Shown one piece after another: positions 9,781 through 17,805 of a stretch of 46,466 bases of DNA; position 1 is the first letter of the stretch, and every line of letters starts with the position of its first letter. The stretch covers positions 303,815 to 350,280 of the forward strand of contig NZ_AOME01000070.1 of NCBI RefSeq assembly GCF_000336935.1. Direction: 5' to 3'. The translations under genes were made by a program, and so were the position numbers. The stretch comes from Halococcus salifodinae DSM 8989. GTDB lineage: Archaea; Halobacteriota; Halobacteria; Halobacteriales; Halococcaceae. The notes under the pieces were generated by a model, which did not search any database, was not told the DNA's origin, and was given only the letters and a program-made list of their open reading frames with translations.

Positions 9781-10019
9781 GCGAGACGGCGAGCCGTCTC
9801 GCTGACCGTGCGAACGGGCCATGCGCGGCGCTACGCGCCGCGATTCGAGGCGGCTCCGTCGCCTCGCGCCGCCCGCGAGCAGAGCACGACCCGTGAGCGA
9901 AACGAGTGCAGGCTCGTCAGAGCGAAGCTCTGACGGTGGATGACTGAGTGAACGACCAGCGGGAGTGTGCGAAGGAGTCGGCTGGGGAGGAGTGTGGCTG
10001 CGGTCTCTCATTTGCATCG
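9781..10019 (+). repeat. Structured dispersed repeat, copy A, in a 648-bp non-coding gap
   Basis: No credible gene lies in 9616-10263. It holds four perfect hairpins in a row: 9781-9802 (10-bp stem), 9824-9842 (8-bp stem, TAC loop), 9846-9866 (7-bp stem) and 9915-9935 (9-bp stem, GAA loop). The right end, 9999-10019, is identical over 21 bases to the reverse complement of 25945-25965. The preceding 25 bases (rich in GTCGGTTGGGGAGG-like sequence) are also similar in the two places. It is therefore one of two copies of a dispersed element. It may be a MITE-like or REP-like sequence, or a structured RNA or terminator region. Confidence 0.65.
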
Positions 10020-10205
10020 TGGTCGTCGTCGTCGAAACGATACCGTCACCAAATCTACGACGGATTTGCACATTCTCCCAACAAACAGTATCATCCTCAT
10101 CCAGTAGTGGGAACGAGATGGTGGTTCGGCGAAAGTCCCTCGTCACACGGGGCTCGGTGGGGGTAACTGCTCGTCATCACCACCAACCGACCGTAACACA
10201 GCGGG

Positions 10206-10216
10206 GAACAAAAACT
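10206..10216 (-). terminator. T-tract after the Bat-type regulator gene
   Basis: Minus-strand GTTTTTGTTC lies about 50 bp past the regulator stop at 10264. It is a possible archaeal terminator; only composition supports it. Confidence 0.35.
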
Positions 10217-10263
10217 CCCTGTCGTGCGGCTCGGCTCGGGTCGGGTGGTTCGAACGAGTGCTG

Positions 10264-10902
10264 CTACGCGAACACCTGGCCGAACAACGCGCTCTGGCCA
10301 CGGTGGAGCCGTTCTAAGAACGCTGACTTGCTGATGTCGAGTTCCGCCGCTACCTCCGCGGCGGTCGCCCCGCGCGGCACGGCGAAGTAGTCCATCCCGA
10401 CGGCGGTTCGAAGTGCCTCCTCCTGGCGCGGCGTGAGGTCCCACTGCTGGACCACCGTGCTCTCCTCATCCGCACCCAGCGGGTAGGTGCGTTCGAGCGT
10501 GACGCCGACGGTCTCGCCGGCCGTGTCGAGCACCCCGCGGAGCACCTCTTGCCCCACCACCGCACCGGTGAGCGTCGCGCTGCCGTCGCGATACCGGAGT
10601 GATTCGACCATGAACCCCGCGCTCACGAGGTCGTGGACCACGCAGAGGTGTTTCGAGAGACACCGTCCGTTCCGCCGGCCGTCGACCGACGAGACGTGGA
10701 GATATCGGATCCGGTCGTCGGCGTCGAGTGTCGTCACGAACTCCGTGGAGTCGGGTGCGGTGAACCGGAGAAGTGCGTAGCCGTCGGCCCGGAGCTGGGG
10801 CGGCCGCGCGTCGACGGTCACGCCCGCTGTGCGCGTCGCATCGGCCAGCGGACAGTCGTCGTCCTTGACCTGGAATTCGACCACGAGGCACTCGTCGATC
10901 AT
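10264..10902 (-). CDS. Bat-type HTH transcriptional regulator, probable regulator of paa
   Basis: The 212-residue product belongs to the haloarchaeal bacterio-opsin-activator (HTH_10) family. Residues 1-150 form the N-terminal sensing domain without a clear ligand motif. Residues 156-208 (LTPRQEEALRTAVGMDYFAVP...DISKSAFLERLHRGQ) form the characteristic C-terminal HTH. ATG 10902 is chosen because TTTATATT, a good TATA box, lies 22-29 bp upstream on the minus strand. The gene is divergent from the phenylacetyl-CoA epoxidase operon, with 88 bp between the starts and a perfect palindrome in that space. It therefore most likely controls paa in response to phenylacetate or its CoA ester; this role is inferred from context. 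Confidence 0.85.
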   Translation of the reverse strand: MIDECLVVEFQVKDDDCPLADATRTAGVTVDARPPQLRADGYALLRFTAPDSTEFVTTLDADDRIRYLHVSSVDGRRNGRCLSKHLCVVHDLVSAGFMVESLRYRDGSATLTGAVVGQEVLRGVLDTAGETVGVTLERTYPLGADEESTVVQQWDLTPRQEEALRTAVGMDYFAVPRGATAAEVAAELDISKSAFLERLHRGQSALFGQVFA

Positions 10903-10923
10903 GGGGACGGTACCGTGCAGACC

Positions 10924-10931
10924 AATATAAA
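10924..10931 (-). promoter_or_regulatory. TATA box of the Bat-type regulator
   Basis: Minus-strand TTTATATT is the best TATA match seen in the window, 22-29 bp before ATG 10902. It abuts the palindrome at 10933-10948, which would overlap the TFB-recognition (BRE) position. A protein bound at the palindrome could thus block or assist initiation of this gene. Confidence 0.65.
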
Positions 10932-10932
10932 C

Positions 10933-10948
10933 CCCGTTCATGAACGGG
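10933..10948. promoter_or_regulatory. Perfect 16-bp palindrome, candidate operator
   Basis: CCCGTTCATGAACGGG is a perfect inverted repeat between the divergent regulator and paaA starts. Its right edge is 42 bp upstream of ATG 10991 and its left edge is 30 bp upstream of ATG 10902. It is placed to control both promoters. Binding by the adjacent Bat-type regulator is inferred. Confidence 0.6.
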
Positions 10949-10990
10949 TCAAGGTCTATCCGGTCCCGCCTACAAGATGGTGACAGAACG

Positions 10991-11935
10991 ATGGATCTCG
11001 ACACCGTAAAGGAACGCGCTGGACCGCGGGAGTTCAGCCCGAAAGACGACATGCCCGAGGAGTACCGCAAGGCCGCGACCCGGATGATCCAGTTCCACGC
11101 GAACTCCGAGATCATGGGGGCGTACCTCGAACGGCCGTTCATCCGGGAGGCTCCGAGTCTGGAGCGCAAACTCGCGTACTCGGCGAAGGTCCAGGACGAG
11201 CTCGGCCACGGCCAGCTCCTCTATCGGGCCGCCGAATCGCTCGGGATCAAAAGTAGGGATCAGATGCTCGACGAGCTCGCCAACGGCGAGGGGAAGTTCC
11301 TGAACTGCTTCCACTATCCGATGGACTCGTGGGTCGAAGTGCCGATGATCGCCTTCTTCGTCGACGGAGCCGCGATGCGCCGCCAGGCCACCCTCCGGCG
11401 GTCGAGCTGGGAGCCCTATGCCCACGCGATGGACAAGGTCTGCTTCGAGGAGGGGTTCCACATCAAACACGGCGAGAGCATCCTCGCCGAACTCGCGAGC
11501 GGCTCACAAAAAGAGCAGGAGATGGTCCAAGACGCCTTCGAGACGTGGTGGCCCCGTATCATCCAGTTCTTCGGGCCGACCGACGACAAATCGACCCACC
11601 ACGACTTCGCCGCCGAGGTCGGGCTGAAGCAGATGACGAACGACGGGCTCCGCCAGGCGTTCCTGAACTCCTACGTCCCGAAGGCGAAGGAGTACGGCCT
11701 CGAGATCCCCGACACGCCCACGATCGAGCACGACGAGGACTCGAACACCTACGAGATCGCCGAGGACGAACTCGACTGGGACGAGTTCTTCACGGTCTCG
11801 AAAAACGAGTACGAGGGTGGCAAGCAGCAGATCAACGCCCGCAAAGAGGCCCAGGACGCCGTGGCGTGGGTCCGTGAGAGCCTCGACGAGTACGAGACCG
11901 CCACCGGCGGCCACGCGCCGCAGGCGGCCGACTGA
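10991..11935 (+). CDS. paaA: 1,2-phenylacetyl-CoA epoxidase subunit PaaA
   Basis: The 314-residue product is the catalytic diiron subunit of the aerobic phenylacetate pathway monooxygenase, which epoxidises the ring of phenylacetyl-CoA. The ferritin-like four-helix bundle carries the paired E...ExxH sites: KVQDELGHGQLLY near residue 75 and CFEEGFHIKHGE near 160. The length agrees with bacterial PaaA (about 310), with an acidic C-terminal extension typical of haloarchaea. ATG 10991 gives the conserved N-terminus. It is first in an operon with paaB, paaC, paaD and a zinc-ribbon gene, which is separated from it in bacteria only by the absence of the reductase gene paaE. Confidence 0.95.
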   Translation: MDLDTVKERAGPREFSPKDDMPEEYRKAATRMIQFHANSEIMGAYLERPFIREAPSLERKLAYSAKVQDELGHGQLLYRAAESLGIKSRDQMLDELANGEGKFLNCFHYPMDSWVEVPMIAFFVDGAAMRRQATLRRSSWEPYAHAMDKVCFEEGFHIKHGESILAELASGSQKEQEMVQDAFETWWPRIIQFFGPTDDKSTHHDFAAEVGLKQMTNDGLRQAFLNSYVPKAKEYGLEIPDTPTIEHDEDSNTYEIAEDELDWDEFFTVSKNEYEGGKQQINARKEAQDAVAWVRESLDEYETATGGHAPQAAD

Positions 11936-11937
11936 TC

Positions 11938-12252
11938 ATGATCTGGGAAGTCTTTCGCCAGGAGAAGCAGGGCGAGTACCACACCCACTGCGGGAACGTC
12001 CACGCGCCCGATCGCGACATGGCGTTGATGTTCGCCCAGATCCAGCACGCCAGACGCAAGCCGACCCATAGCCTCTGGGTCGCCCCCTCTGATGAAATCA
12101 GCGAGGTCGACGAGAGCGAGGCGGCGTTCGGTGGGGCGACCAACAAAGCCTACCGGTGGGCGACGAGCTACAACATCGAGCCGGTCGCCGAGGAGGTCGC
12201 CGACTCCGAGAGCGAACAGGCCGAAGCCGAGCGTGTCCGAGGTGAGAACTGA
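11938..12252 (+). CDS. paaB: 1,2-phenylacetyl-CoA epoxidase subunit PaaB
   Basis: This 104-residue protein matches PaaB: MIWEVFRQEKQGEYHTHCGNV at the start, HAPDRDMALMFAQIQHARR, then SLWVAPSDEI. PaaB bridges PaaAC heterodimers in the epoxidase complex and has no catalytic residues of its own. The bacterial protein is about 95 residues; the extra length here is an acidic C-terminal tail. It begins three bases after the paaA stop codon, and its own stop overlaps the ATG of paaC by one base, so the three genes are tightly coupled. Confidence 0.94.
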   Translation: MIWEVFRQEKQGEYHTHCGNVHAPDRDMALMFAQIQHARRKPTHSLWVAPSDEISEVDESEAAFGGATNKAYRWATSYNIEPVAEEVADSESEQAEAERVRGEN

Positions 12253-13112
12253 TGGCCGCTACCGCCGATCTCTCGGCCCCCGGAGAGCTCTCGGACCGTG
12301 AGCGCGAGGCGATCGAGGCGCTGCTCTACCGGCTCGCCGACGACGAGTTCGTGATCGCGGACCGGTACACCGACTGGCAGGTCCACGCACCCACGATCGA
12401 GTCCGACATCGCGATCGCGAACATCGCCCAGGACGAGCTGGGTCACGCGCGGCTCTGGTACGACCTGCTGGAGGATTTCGGCTATACGGAGCCCGACCTG
12501 ATCTGGGAGCGCGATCCCGACACCTTCCGGCACAGCACGCTCTGTGAGCTCCCGTTCGCCGAGGGTGACTGGGCCGACGCGATCGTTCGGTCATACCTCT
12601 ACGACGAGGCCGAGCACCTTCGATTGGAAGCGCTCGAAGACTCGTCCTCGCCCCGCATCCGCGATCGCATTGGAAAAGTCACGAGCGAGGAGGACTACCA
12701 CCGCGAGCACGCCGAAAACTGGCTCCGCCGGCTCGCGGGCGGCGACGAGGGTCGCGAGCGTGTTCAGGATGCCGTCGATCGGCTGTTTCCGCACGCGCTG
12801 TCGCTTTTCGAACCCGTCGGTGAAATCGAGGACGACATCGACGATCTCGGGCTCCGGACTCGAACCCTCGAAGACATGCGGGCGGAGTGGATCGAGACCG
12901 TCACCGACACGCTGACCGGGATCGGGATCGATGTCGAGCGCCCCCGCGTCAAGGACGGCCGCGTCGCCGAGGAGGACCTGCCTGAGCACGTTGGCCGCGA
13001 CGGCGACCACACCGAGCACTGGCGCACGCACTTCGACGAGATCACCAACACGTACCGCGAACTCGATCGCCACGACGCCACCCGGTTGATGGAGGACCCC
13101 GACGATGAGTAG
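12252..13112 (+). CDS. paaC: 1,2-phenylacetyl-CoA epoxidase subunit PaaC
   Basis: The 286-residue product is the structural ferritin-like partner of PaaA. It retains the helix motifs IAQDELGHARLWYDLLEDFG (near residue 55) and YDEAEHLRLEAL (near 118). The family is known to keep the fold while being non-catalytic or only weakly metal-binding. The C-terminal region (residues about 190-286) includes RTLEDMRAEWIETVTDTL and HTEHWRTHFDEI, which are typical of PaaC. It overlaps paaB by one base and paaD by eight bases. Confidence 0.94.
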   Translation: MAATADLSAPGELSDREREAIEALLYRLADDEFVIADRYTDWQVHAPTIESDIAIANIAQDELGHARLWYDLLEDFGYTEPDLIWERDPDTFRHSTLCELPFAEGDWADAIVRSYLYDEAEHLRLEALEDSSSPRIRDRIGKVTSEEDYHREHAENWLRRLAGGDEGRERVQDAVDRLFPHALSLFEPVGEIEDDIDDLGLRTRTLEDMRAEWIETVTDTLTGIGIDVERPRVKDGRVAEEDLPEHVGRDGDHTEHWRTHFDEITNTYRELDRHDATRLMEDPDDE

Positions 13113-13527
13113 CGAGATCGACGCCGTCCCCGATCCGGACGCCGAGTACTGTGCGTACACCGACTACACCGACGGCGAGGAGATCGAAGGACTACCCGCA
13201 ACCGGTGAAGGCACGGAGGGCACCGAGCGCGACGTGTGGGATGCGCTCTACGACGTCCAAGACCCCGAGATGCCGATCAGTATCGTCGATCTCGGGCTGA
13301 TCTACGGCGTCGCCGTCGACGAAGGCCGTGCCGCGATCGACATGACGCTGACCTACACCGGGTGTCCCGCCCGCGACATGCTCCGCGACGAGATTCGTGA
13401 GGCCGTCGCCAGCGTGTCGGGGATCGAATCGGTGGACCTCCGGCTGGTCTGGAGTCCCGAATGGTCGATCGAGATGGTGACCGACCAGGGCGAGGAGGAC
13501 CTTCGCGAGTTCGGACTGAGTATCTGA
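13105..13527 (+). CDS. paaD: PaaD DUF59/MIP18 domain (phenylacetyl-CoA epoxidase maturation)
   Basis: The 140-residue product has a short acidic N-terminal extension and then the DUF59 (FeS assembly/MIP18) domain: YDVQDPEMPISIVDLGLIYG, the cysteine motif TYTGCPARDML and VWSPEWSIEMVTDQG. Bacterial PaaD (about 165 residues) has this domain fused to a C-terminal zinc ribbon and is thought to mature the epoxidase metal centre. Here the protein ends just after the DUF59 part, and the zinc ribbon follows as a separate gene two bases downstream. Confidence 0.92.
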   Translation: MSSEIDAVPDPDAEYCAYTDYTDGEEIEGLPATGEGTEGTERDVWDALYDVQDPEMPISIVDLGLIYGVAVDEGRAAIDMTLTYTGCPARDMLRDEIREAVASVSGIESVDLRLVWSPEWSIEMVTDQGEEDLREFGLSI

Positions 13528-13529
13528 CC

Positions 13530-13703
13530 ATGCCATCCAGAAACCTCGATCCGAGCGTCGATACGACCGGCAAGCACGATCACGCCGAGTGCCCGTACTG
13601 CGGATCGACCGAGACGGAGCGCGAGCACCCGAAAGGGCCGTCGCTCTGTCGCTCGATGCACTACTGTCACGACTGCGAGCAGCCGTTCGAGAAGTTCGAA
13701 TAA
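13530..13703 (+). CDS. PaaD-type zinc-ribbon protein (detached C-terminal domain of PaaD)
   Basis: The 57-residue protein contains two cysteine pairs: CPYCGST near residue 22 and YCHDCEQPF near 46, with an extra Cys in LCRSM. This is the zinc-ribbon arrangement that ends bacterial PaaD (C-x2-C ... C-x2-C-EPF-x2-F). It starts with ATG 13530, two bases after the paaD stop, so the two are surely cotranscribed and probably act together in epoxidase maturation. A longer in-frame start exists inside paaD but would add no conserved residues. Confidence 0.85.
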   Translation: MPSRNLDPSVDTTGKHDHAECPYCGSTETEREHPKGPSLCRSMHYCHDCEQPFEKFE

Positions 13704-14717
13704 CCGCCACCCGTCGCGGCTCGACGGCGACACGCTGCATTCGTCCGTTCCATACCCGTCGATACGCCTCTGGGTGTCGATCCTCCAAGATTTCTTCCGA
13801 TTCGACCACCGGTCGTCTCAGCTCACCGTCAGTATCGCCACAGACCAGATGTACTGAATAATGTTATAATACTCTACCCACCTATGCTGAGCACTTCCGA
13901 CACTATATGAGATCAATTTTCGTCACCAATACTCGATCGATTCGATGCTAATCGGACTGTAGCGGCCACTTGAACGAAATATAGGAGAATAAGCGACGAT
14001 TACCGACCCATACCTGGTGTAGAAAACAGAGAAGCAGGTATTACAGTATTTGGGGGAATTTACAGATAAGTTCGCATAGAACGAGGAGTATGGTCAGGTA
14101 TAGAATAAAAGTAGCGAAATATACTATGTTATTCGATATATGACTCGATACAGAAACGAAAATTAGTGTGCAATCTATTCTGATCTATTACTTCTCAAAG
14201 CGCGACCCGTTCGAGCTTGTAACAACCGTAGTGCTGTTCTAGAAACGCCATCGTCGGGATCGGTTGATCCGAGCTATTCGGATAACGCGGATCTACGGGA
14301 GCACCCTGAGCATCGGAAACGCCGATCCAGCGTTCGCCTCCACGACTGCGCCGTGAGCTTGGTCGGACATGATGTCGATCGTCCTCTCTTGTCACCTCCT
14401 GAAACATCTCGCACGTTGTTCGAAAACGTACACAGTTTAGATCGCCATAAAATTCGAAAACGCCTAATCTCGGCGCGATAAGGATAAAGATCGCAATTGC
14501 GATCCAACGACGGCCCACGAACACTGTCCAAGCTATTCGAACGTTCTGATCCACGATCCATTGGTTGGCGGAACGCCTCTGTTGGGATCGTCGCTGCTGG
14601 CAGTACGATTACCGGCCGATTTCGACCTCGCTATTCGAGAGAAGTTCGGACGAACCCCGTCGTTCGGCGTCCTTCACCTCGGATGGCCGTTGTGGCGGCG
14701 CTACCCGCTCTGGACGT
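13704..14717. other. AT-rich intergenic region, no convincing gene
   Basis: About one kilobase between the paa operon and a small minus-strand gene has markedly lower GC, especially 13840-14200, where stretches such as ATATGAGATCAATTTT occur. Short minus-strand frames at 14195-14561 show no family match, poor codon bias and no promoter. No hairpin array or transposase remnant was recognised. It may be decayed mobile DNA. Confidence 0.5.
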
Positions 14718-14954
14718 TCACCGGGTAGCCACGAACGATTCGAGACAGGCTGTGTCACACGTGGCGAACTCCTCGAAGGTCGATGTCGTGCTGGCGTCGG
14801 TCCGGAACAGTAGCCGCTTGTGGCGGCTCCCGGTCTCGATCTCGTCGCCGCAGCTCGCACATGTGGCCGGACACCCCACGAAGACCACCCGTGTCGAGAC
14901 CTGCTCGACGCGTGGATGACTCGTGGAGAGTCGGCTTTCTGGCGCTGCTGCCAT
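14718..14954 (-). CDS. Small cysteine-rich (zinc-binding) haloarchaeal protein
   Basis: This 78-residue protein has CPATCASCGDEIETGS in its first half and FATCDTACLESFVA at the end. That four-cysteine layout suggests a compact zinc finger of the small haloarchaeal CxxC type. I choose ATG 14954, not a TTG three codons upstream, because TTAAAACG lies 27-34 bp upstream and the family core starts later. Function is unknown; proteins of this kind are proposed regulators or RNA/protein-interaction modules. It lies alone between the AT-rich gap and the E1 operon. Confidence 0.65.
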   Translation of the reverse strand: MAAAPESRLSTSHPRVEQVSTRVVFVGCPATCASCGDEIETGSRHKRLLFRTDASTTSTFEEFATCDTACLESFVATR

Positions 14955-14980
14955 CGATACCAACTTCGTTCTCCGGTCGC

Positions 14981-14988
14981 TTAAAACG
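14981..14988 (-). promoter_or_regulatory. TATA-like box for the small zinc-finger gene
   Basis: Minus-strand CGTTTTAA lies 27-34 bp before ATG 14954. It supports that start and independent transcription. Confidence 0.45.
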
Positions 14989-15074
14989 TGCTGTTCGTGC
15001 CGTTCGCTATCGGATCGTGGAGAATCTCGAAAATTGCCTTCACCGCGTGTTCGGCACGCTGCGCCGCGATCGCC

Positions 15075-16091
15075 TCAGAACTCGACGGTTTCGAGGATGC
15101 CGTCCTGAATCCGCACCGCTTGAGGCAGATAGTAGTCTTCGAGCGCGTGGAGTGGCATCGGCGCGTCGAGGCCTGCAATCCGCTTTATCGGGGCCTTTTG
15201 GTACATGAGCGCCTCTTCCTGAATCGTCGTAGCGATCTCCGCACCGACGCCCGCAGTTTTCGGTGCCTCGTGGACCACCGCCGCACGACCGGTCTTCTCG
15301 AACGACGCCACGACGGTCCCGACGTCGAGCGGCGACAGCGTCCGAAGATCGACCACCTCGCAGTCCACGCCGTGCTCGTCGGCGAGGTTGTCGGCGGCGA
15401 TCAGCGTCGGGCGGGTCATCGCGCCCCACGTGTACACCGAGATATCGGATCCCTCGCGGCGGACCGAAGCCTCGCCCAGCGACACCTCGTAGGAGTTCTG
15501 GGGAACGTCCTCGCGGAACGCGCGGTAGATGAGCTTGGGTTCGAGGAACACGACGGGATCGGGGTCCCGGATCGCCGCGGTCAGCAGTCCCTTGGCGTCG
15601 GCGGGCGTGCTCGGAATCACTACTTTGAGGCCCGGTTCGTGAACGAAGAAGGCCTCCTTCGACTCGGAGTGGTGTTCGGGCGCGCGGATCCCGCCGCCGT
15701 AGGGCGCGCGGACCACCATCGGGCAGGTGTACTGGCCGTGGCTCCGGCTCCGAAGTCGCGCTGCGTGACTCACGAGCTGGTCGAATGCGGGGTACATGAA
15801 TCCCATGAACTGCATCTCCGCGACCGGCCGCAGCCCCGAGAGCGCGAGCCCGATCGCCGAGCCCACGATCCCCGATTCGGCGAGCGGCGTGTCGACCACG
15901 CGCCCGCCGCCGAACTCCTCCATGAGCCCCTCGGTCGCGCGGAACACCCCTCCATTTTTGCCGACGTCCTCGCCGAGCACCATCACTCGGTCGTCGCGCT
16001 CCATCTCGGTGTGGAGCCCCTCTCGAACCCCCTCAACGAGTGTCAGGCGCTCGGTCGGCGATCCCGCCTCCGTGGCCGCCGCCGAACTCAT
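15075..16091 (-). CDS. 2-oxoacid dehydrogenase E1 component, beta subunit
   Basis: The 338-residue product matches E1-beta of pyruvate/branched-chain 2-oxoacid dehydrogenases: VMVLGEDVGKNGGVF near residue 37, TPLAESGIVGSAIGLALSG near 68, VVRAPYGGGIRAPEHHSES near 127, and the C-terminal transketolase domain with CEVVDLRTLSPLD. With E1-alpha it forms the alpha2beta2 ThDP enzyme that decarboxylates a 2-oxoacid and passes the acyl group to lipoyl-E2. ATG 16091 overlaps the alpha stop by four bases (ATGA). No E2, E3 or lipoate gene follows; the next gene downstream is unrelated. Confidence 0.9.
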   Translation of the reverse strand: MSSAAATEAGSPTERLTLVEGVREGLHTEMERDDRVMVLGEDVGKNGGVFRATEGLMEEFGGGRVVDTPLAESGIVGSAIGLALSGLRPVAEMQFMGFMYPAFDQLVSHAARLRSRSHGQYTCPMVVRAPYGGGIRAPEHHSESKEAFFVHEPGLKVVIPSTPADAKGLLTAAIRDPDPVVFLEPKLIYRAFREDVPQNSYEVSLGEASVRREGSDISVYTWGAMTRPTLIAADNLADEHGVDCEVVDLRTLSPLDVGTVVASFEKTGRAAVVHEAPKTAGVGAEIATTIQEEALMYQKAPIKRIAGLDAPMPLHALEDYYLPQAVRIQDGILETVEF

Positions 16092-17236
16092 CCCAACACC
16101 TCCGCGAACGCGTCGTCGCCGTACTTCTCACGGAGCGCGTTCAGCTCGTCGAGCTGTTCTTGGAGCCGATCGGGCGTCTCCTCGTAGACGTGCTCGACCA
16201 TCCGCTCGGGGGACGTCTCGGCTCTCTCGGCAGTCTCGATCGCCGCGCTGACCTCGTCCTCGACCCGGGCCTCGATCACGGCCTCGCGCTCCGCGTCGAG
16301 GACGTCGGTCTGATAGAGGTAGGTTTCGAGGCGATCGAGCGGGTCGCGGTCGCGCCACGTCTCGCTCTCGGTCTCGTCGCGGTAGACCGAGGGATCGTCG
16401 GAGGTGGTATGGGCACCGTAGCGGTACTGGACCGACTCGATGAGCGTCGGTCGGCGCTCGTCGTCGGTGGGGGCCTTCGCCTTCTTGATCGCCGCGCGGG
16501 TGACCGCGTACACCGCGAGCGGGTCCATCCCGTCGACCCGGACGCCCTCGACGCCGTACGCGTGGGCCTTCTCCGCGATGGTCCCGCTCGCGGTCTGGCG
16601 CTCGCGGGGCATGGAGATCGCCCACTGGTTGTTGTTGCAGACGAACACCGCGGGCACGTCGAACACGCCCGCGAAGTTGAGCCCCTCGTGGAAGTCACCC
16701 TCGCTGGTCGCGCCGTCGCCGAGGTGACACAGGACGGCCGTGTCGTCGTTGCCCTGAAGGAGCTGTCCCCACGCCATCCCCATCGCCTGGGGGACCTGAG
16801 TCGCGATCGGGATGTACTCCGGCATGAGGTTGACGTCCTCCGGCACGGAGTACCCCTCACGGTAGCCTCGGAGCGTTTTCAGTAGCGTCGCGAGATCGGC
16901 TCCGTGGACGTACTTCGCGGCGTGGTCCCGATACGTGGGGAACAGCCAGTCCTCGTCGTCGAGCGCGTGACTGGTGGCGACCTGGGATCCCTCCTGACCG
17001 GTCATCGGTGCGTAGGTCGCGATCCGCCCCTGGCGCTGGAAGCTCACCGCCCGCTGATCGAAGTGGCGCGCGAGCTTGATGTCCGCGTACATCTCGAGGA
17101 GTTCCGCCTCGGACAGCGCCGGCGGCTCGGCGCTCGACAGGAGGTGGCCGTCGTCGTCGAGGACGCGAATGGGCTCGTCGCCTGACTGGGCGGCTCCGAT
17201 GCTGTGCTGGTAGTCGGCGTCGTCTTGGGTGCTCAT
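16088..17236 (-). CDS. 2-oxoacid dehydrogenase E1 component, alpha subunit
   Basis: The 382-residue product is the ThDP-binding E1-alpha. The ThDP/Mg motif runs from GDGATSEGDFHEGLNFAGVF to VCNNNQWAIS, and TYRDHAAKYVHGADL and the phosphorylation-loop-like YRYGAHTTSDDPSVYR are present. ATG 17236 is preferred over an upstream in-frame start at 17287, because the conserved haloarchaeal N-terminus (STQDDADYQHSIG) begins there. Substrate (pyruvate, branched-chain or another 2-oxoacid) cannot be told from these motifs. Haloarchaea often carry several such E1 pairs, and many also use ferredoxin-dependent oxidoreductases for pyruvate. Confidence 0.9.
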   Translation of the reverse strand: MSTQDDADYQHSIGAAQSGDEPIRVLDDDGHLLSSAEPPALSEAELLEMYADIKLARHFDQRAVSFQRQGRIATYAPMTGQEGSQVATSHALDDEDWLFPTYRDHAAKYVHGADLATLLKTLRGYREGYSVPEDVNLMPEYIPIATQVPQAMGMAWGQLLQGNDDTAVLCHLGDGATSEGDFHEGLNFAGVFDVPAVFVCNNNQWAISMPRERQTASGTIAEKAHAYGVEGVRVDGMDPLAVYAVTRAAIKKAKAPTDDERRPTLIESVQYRYGAHTTSDDPSVYRDETESETWRDRDPLDRLETYLYQTDVLDAEREAVIEARVEDEVSAAIETAERAETSPERMVEHVYEETPDRLQEQLDELNALREKYGDDAFAEVLG

Positions 17237-17805
17237 TGGTGGTCTGGTTCGGTCGGCTGGCTGTTGGCTGCTCGTTCGGTGCGACATCGGTGAGGACGGT
17301 CGAGTGGGCCAGACGTCGTCATCGACGCTCGCTCGAACGGTGGACCGTCACGGTGAGCCCGATCCATCCGGCTGCGACCGGCGAACGAACGCCGCGTCGC
17401 GGTCACGATGTACCGGGATGGCGCGTGTTCGGAGATCCGCCAGCATAACTGTAAATTTCCCAATCGCGCTAAGGGCGGCGCTAGAGCGCCACGATGGCTG
17501 GATAGCAGCGCGAATCGATGGTTCGCTGGCGGAAACCATACACTCCAATCGTGGGGGATAGAACATAATAGTTTCGTGACTCCAGTTCACACGGAGATAC
17601 CACCCGGAAATCGCGGAGTTTCTCCGCCGATACCGTCCCACTCTGGCGATAATTTCGAATAGCACGACACGCGAACGACGACTGCTGTTGTGGTGGCGGT
17701 GGTAGTGTCACTGGCTATCGACTGTTACGTGTGCCGGAAAACAGCGCTCCTGCTCGTCCGTTTTCCGGCGCAAGATTTTATTCCGTTCCTGCCAGTAAGA
17801 TCATC
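17237..17805. other. Divergent intergenic region, 569 bp, no gene seen
   Basis: This space separates the E1-alpha start (minus) and the MBL-fold start (plus). It has moderately lower GC in 17440-17660 and short frames in all directions without family resemblance. The only clear signal is the TATA-like box next to the MBL gene. I see nothing else I can support. Confidence 0.5.
17776..17782 (+). promoter_or_regulatory. TATA-like box for the MBL-fold gene
   Basis: TTTTATT lies 24-30 bp upstream of ATG 17806. It supports that start over an upstream in-frame ATG at 17731. Confidence 0.5.

Noticed and set aside
14195-14561. Two overlapping minus-strand frames in the AT-rich gap
   Set aside because: No family resemblance, poor codon bias and no promoter. 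One has a hydrophobic stretch, but this is not enough.
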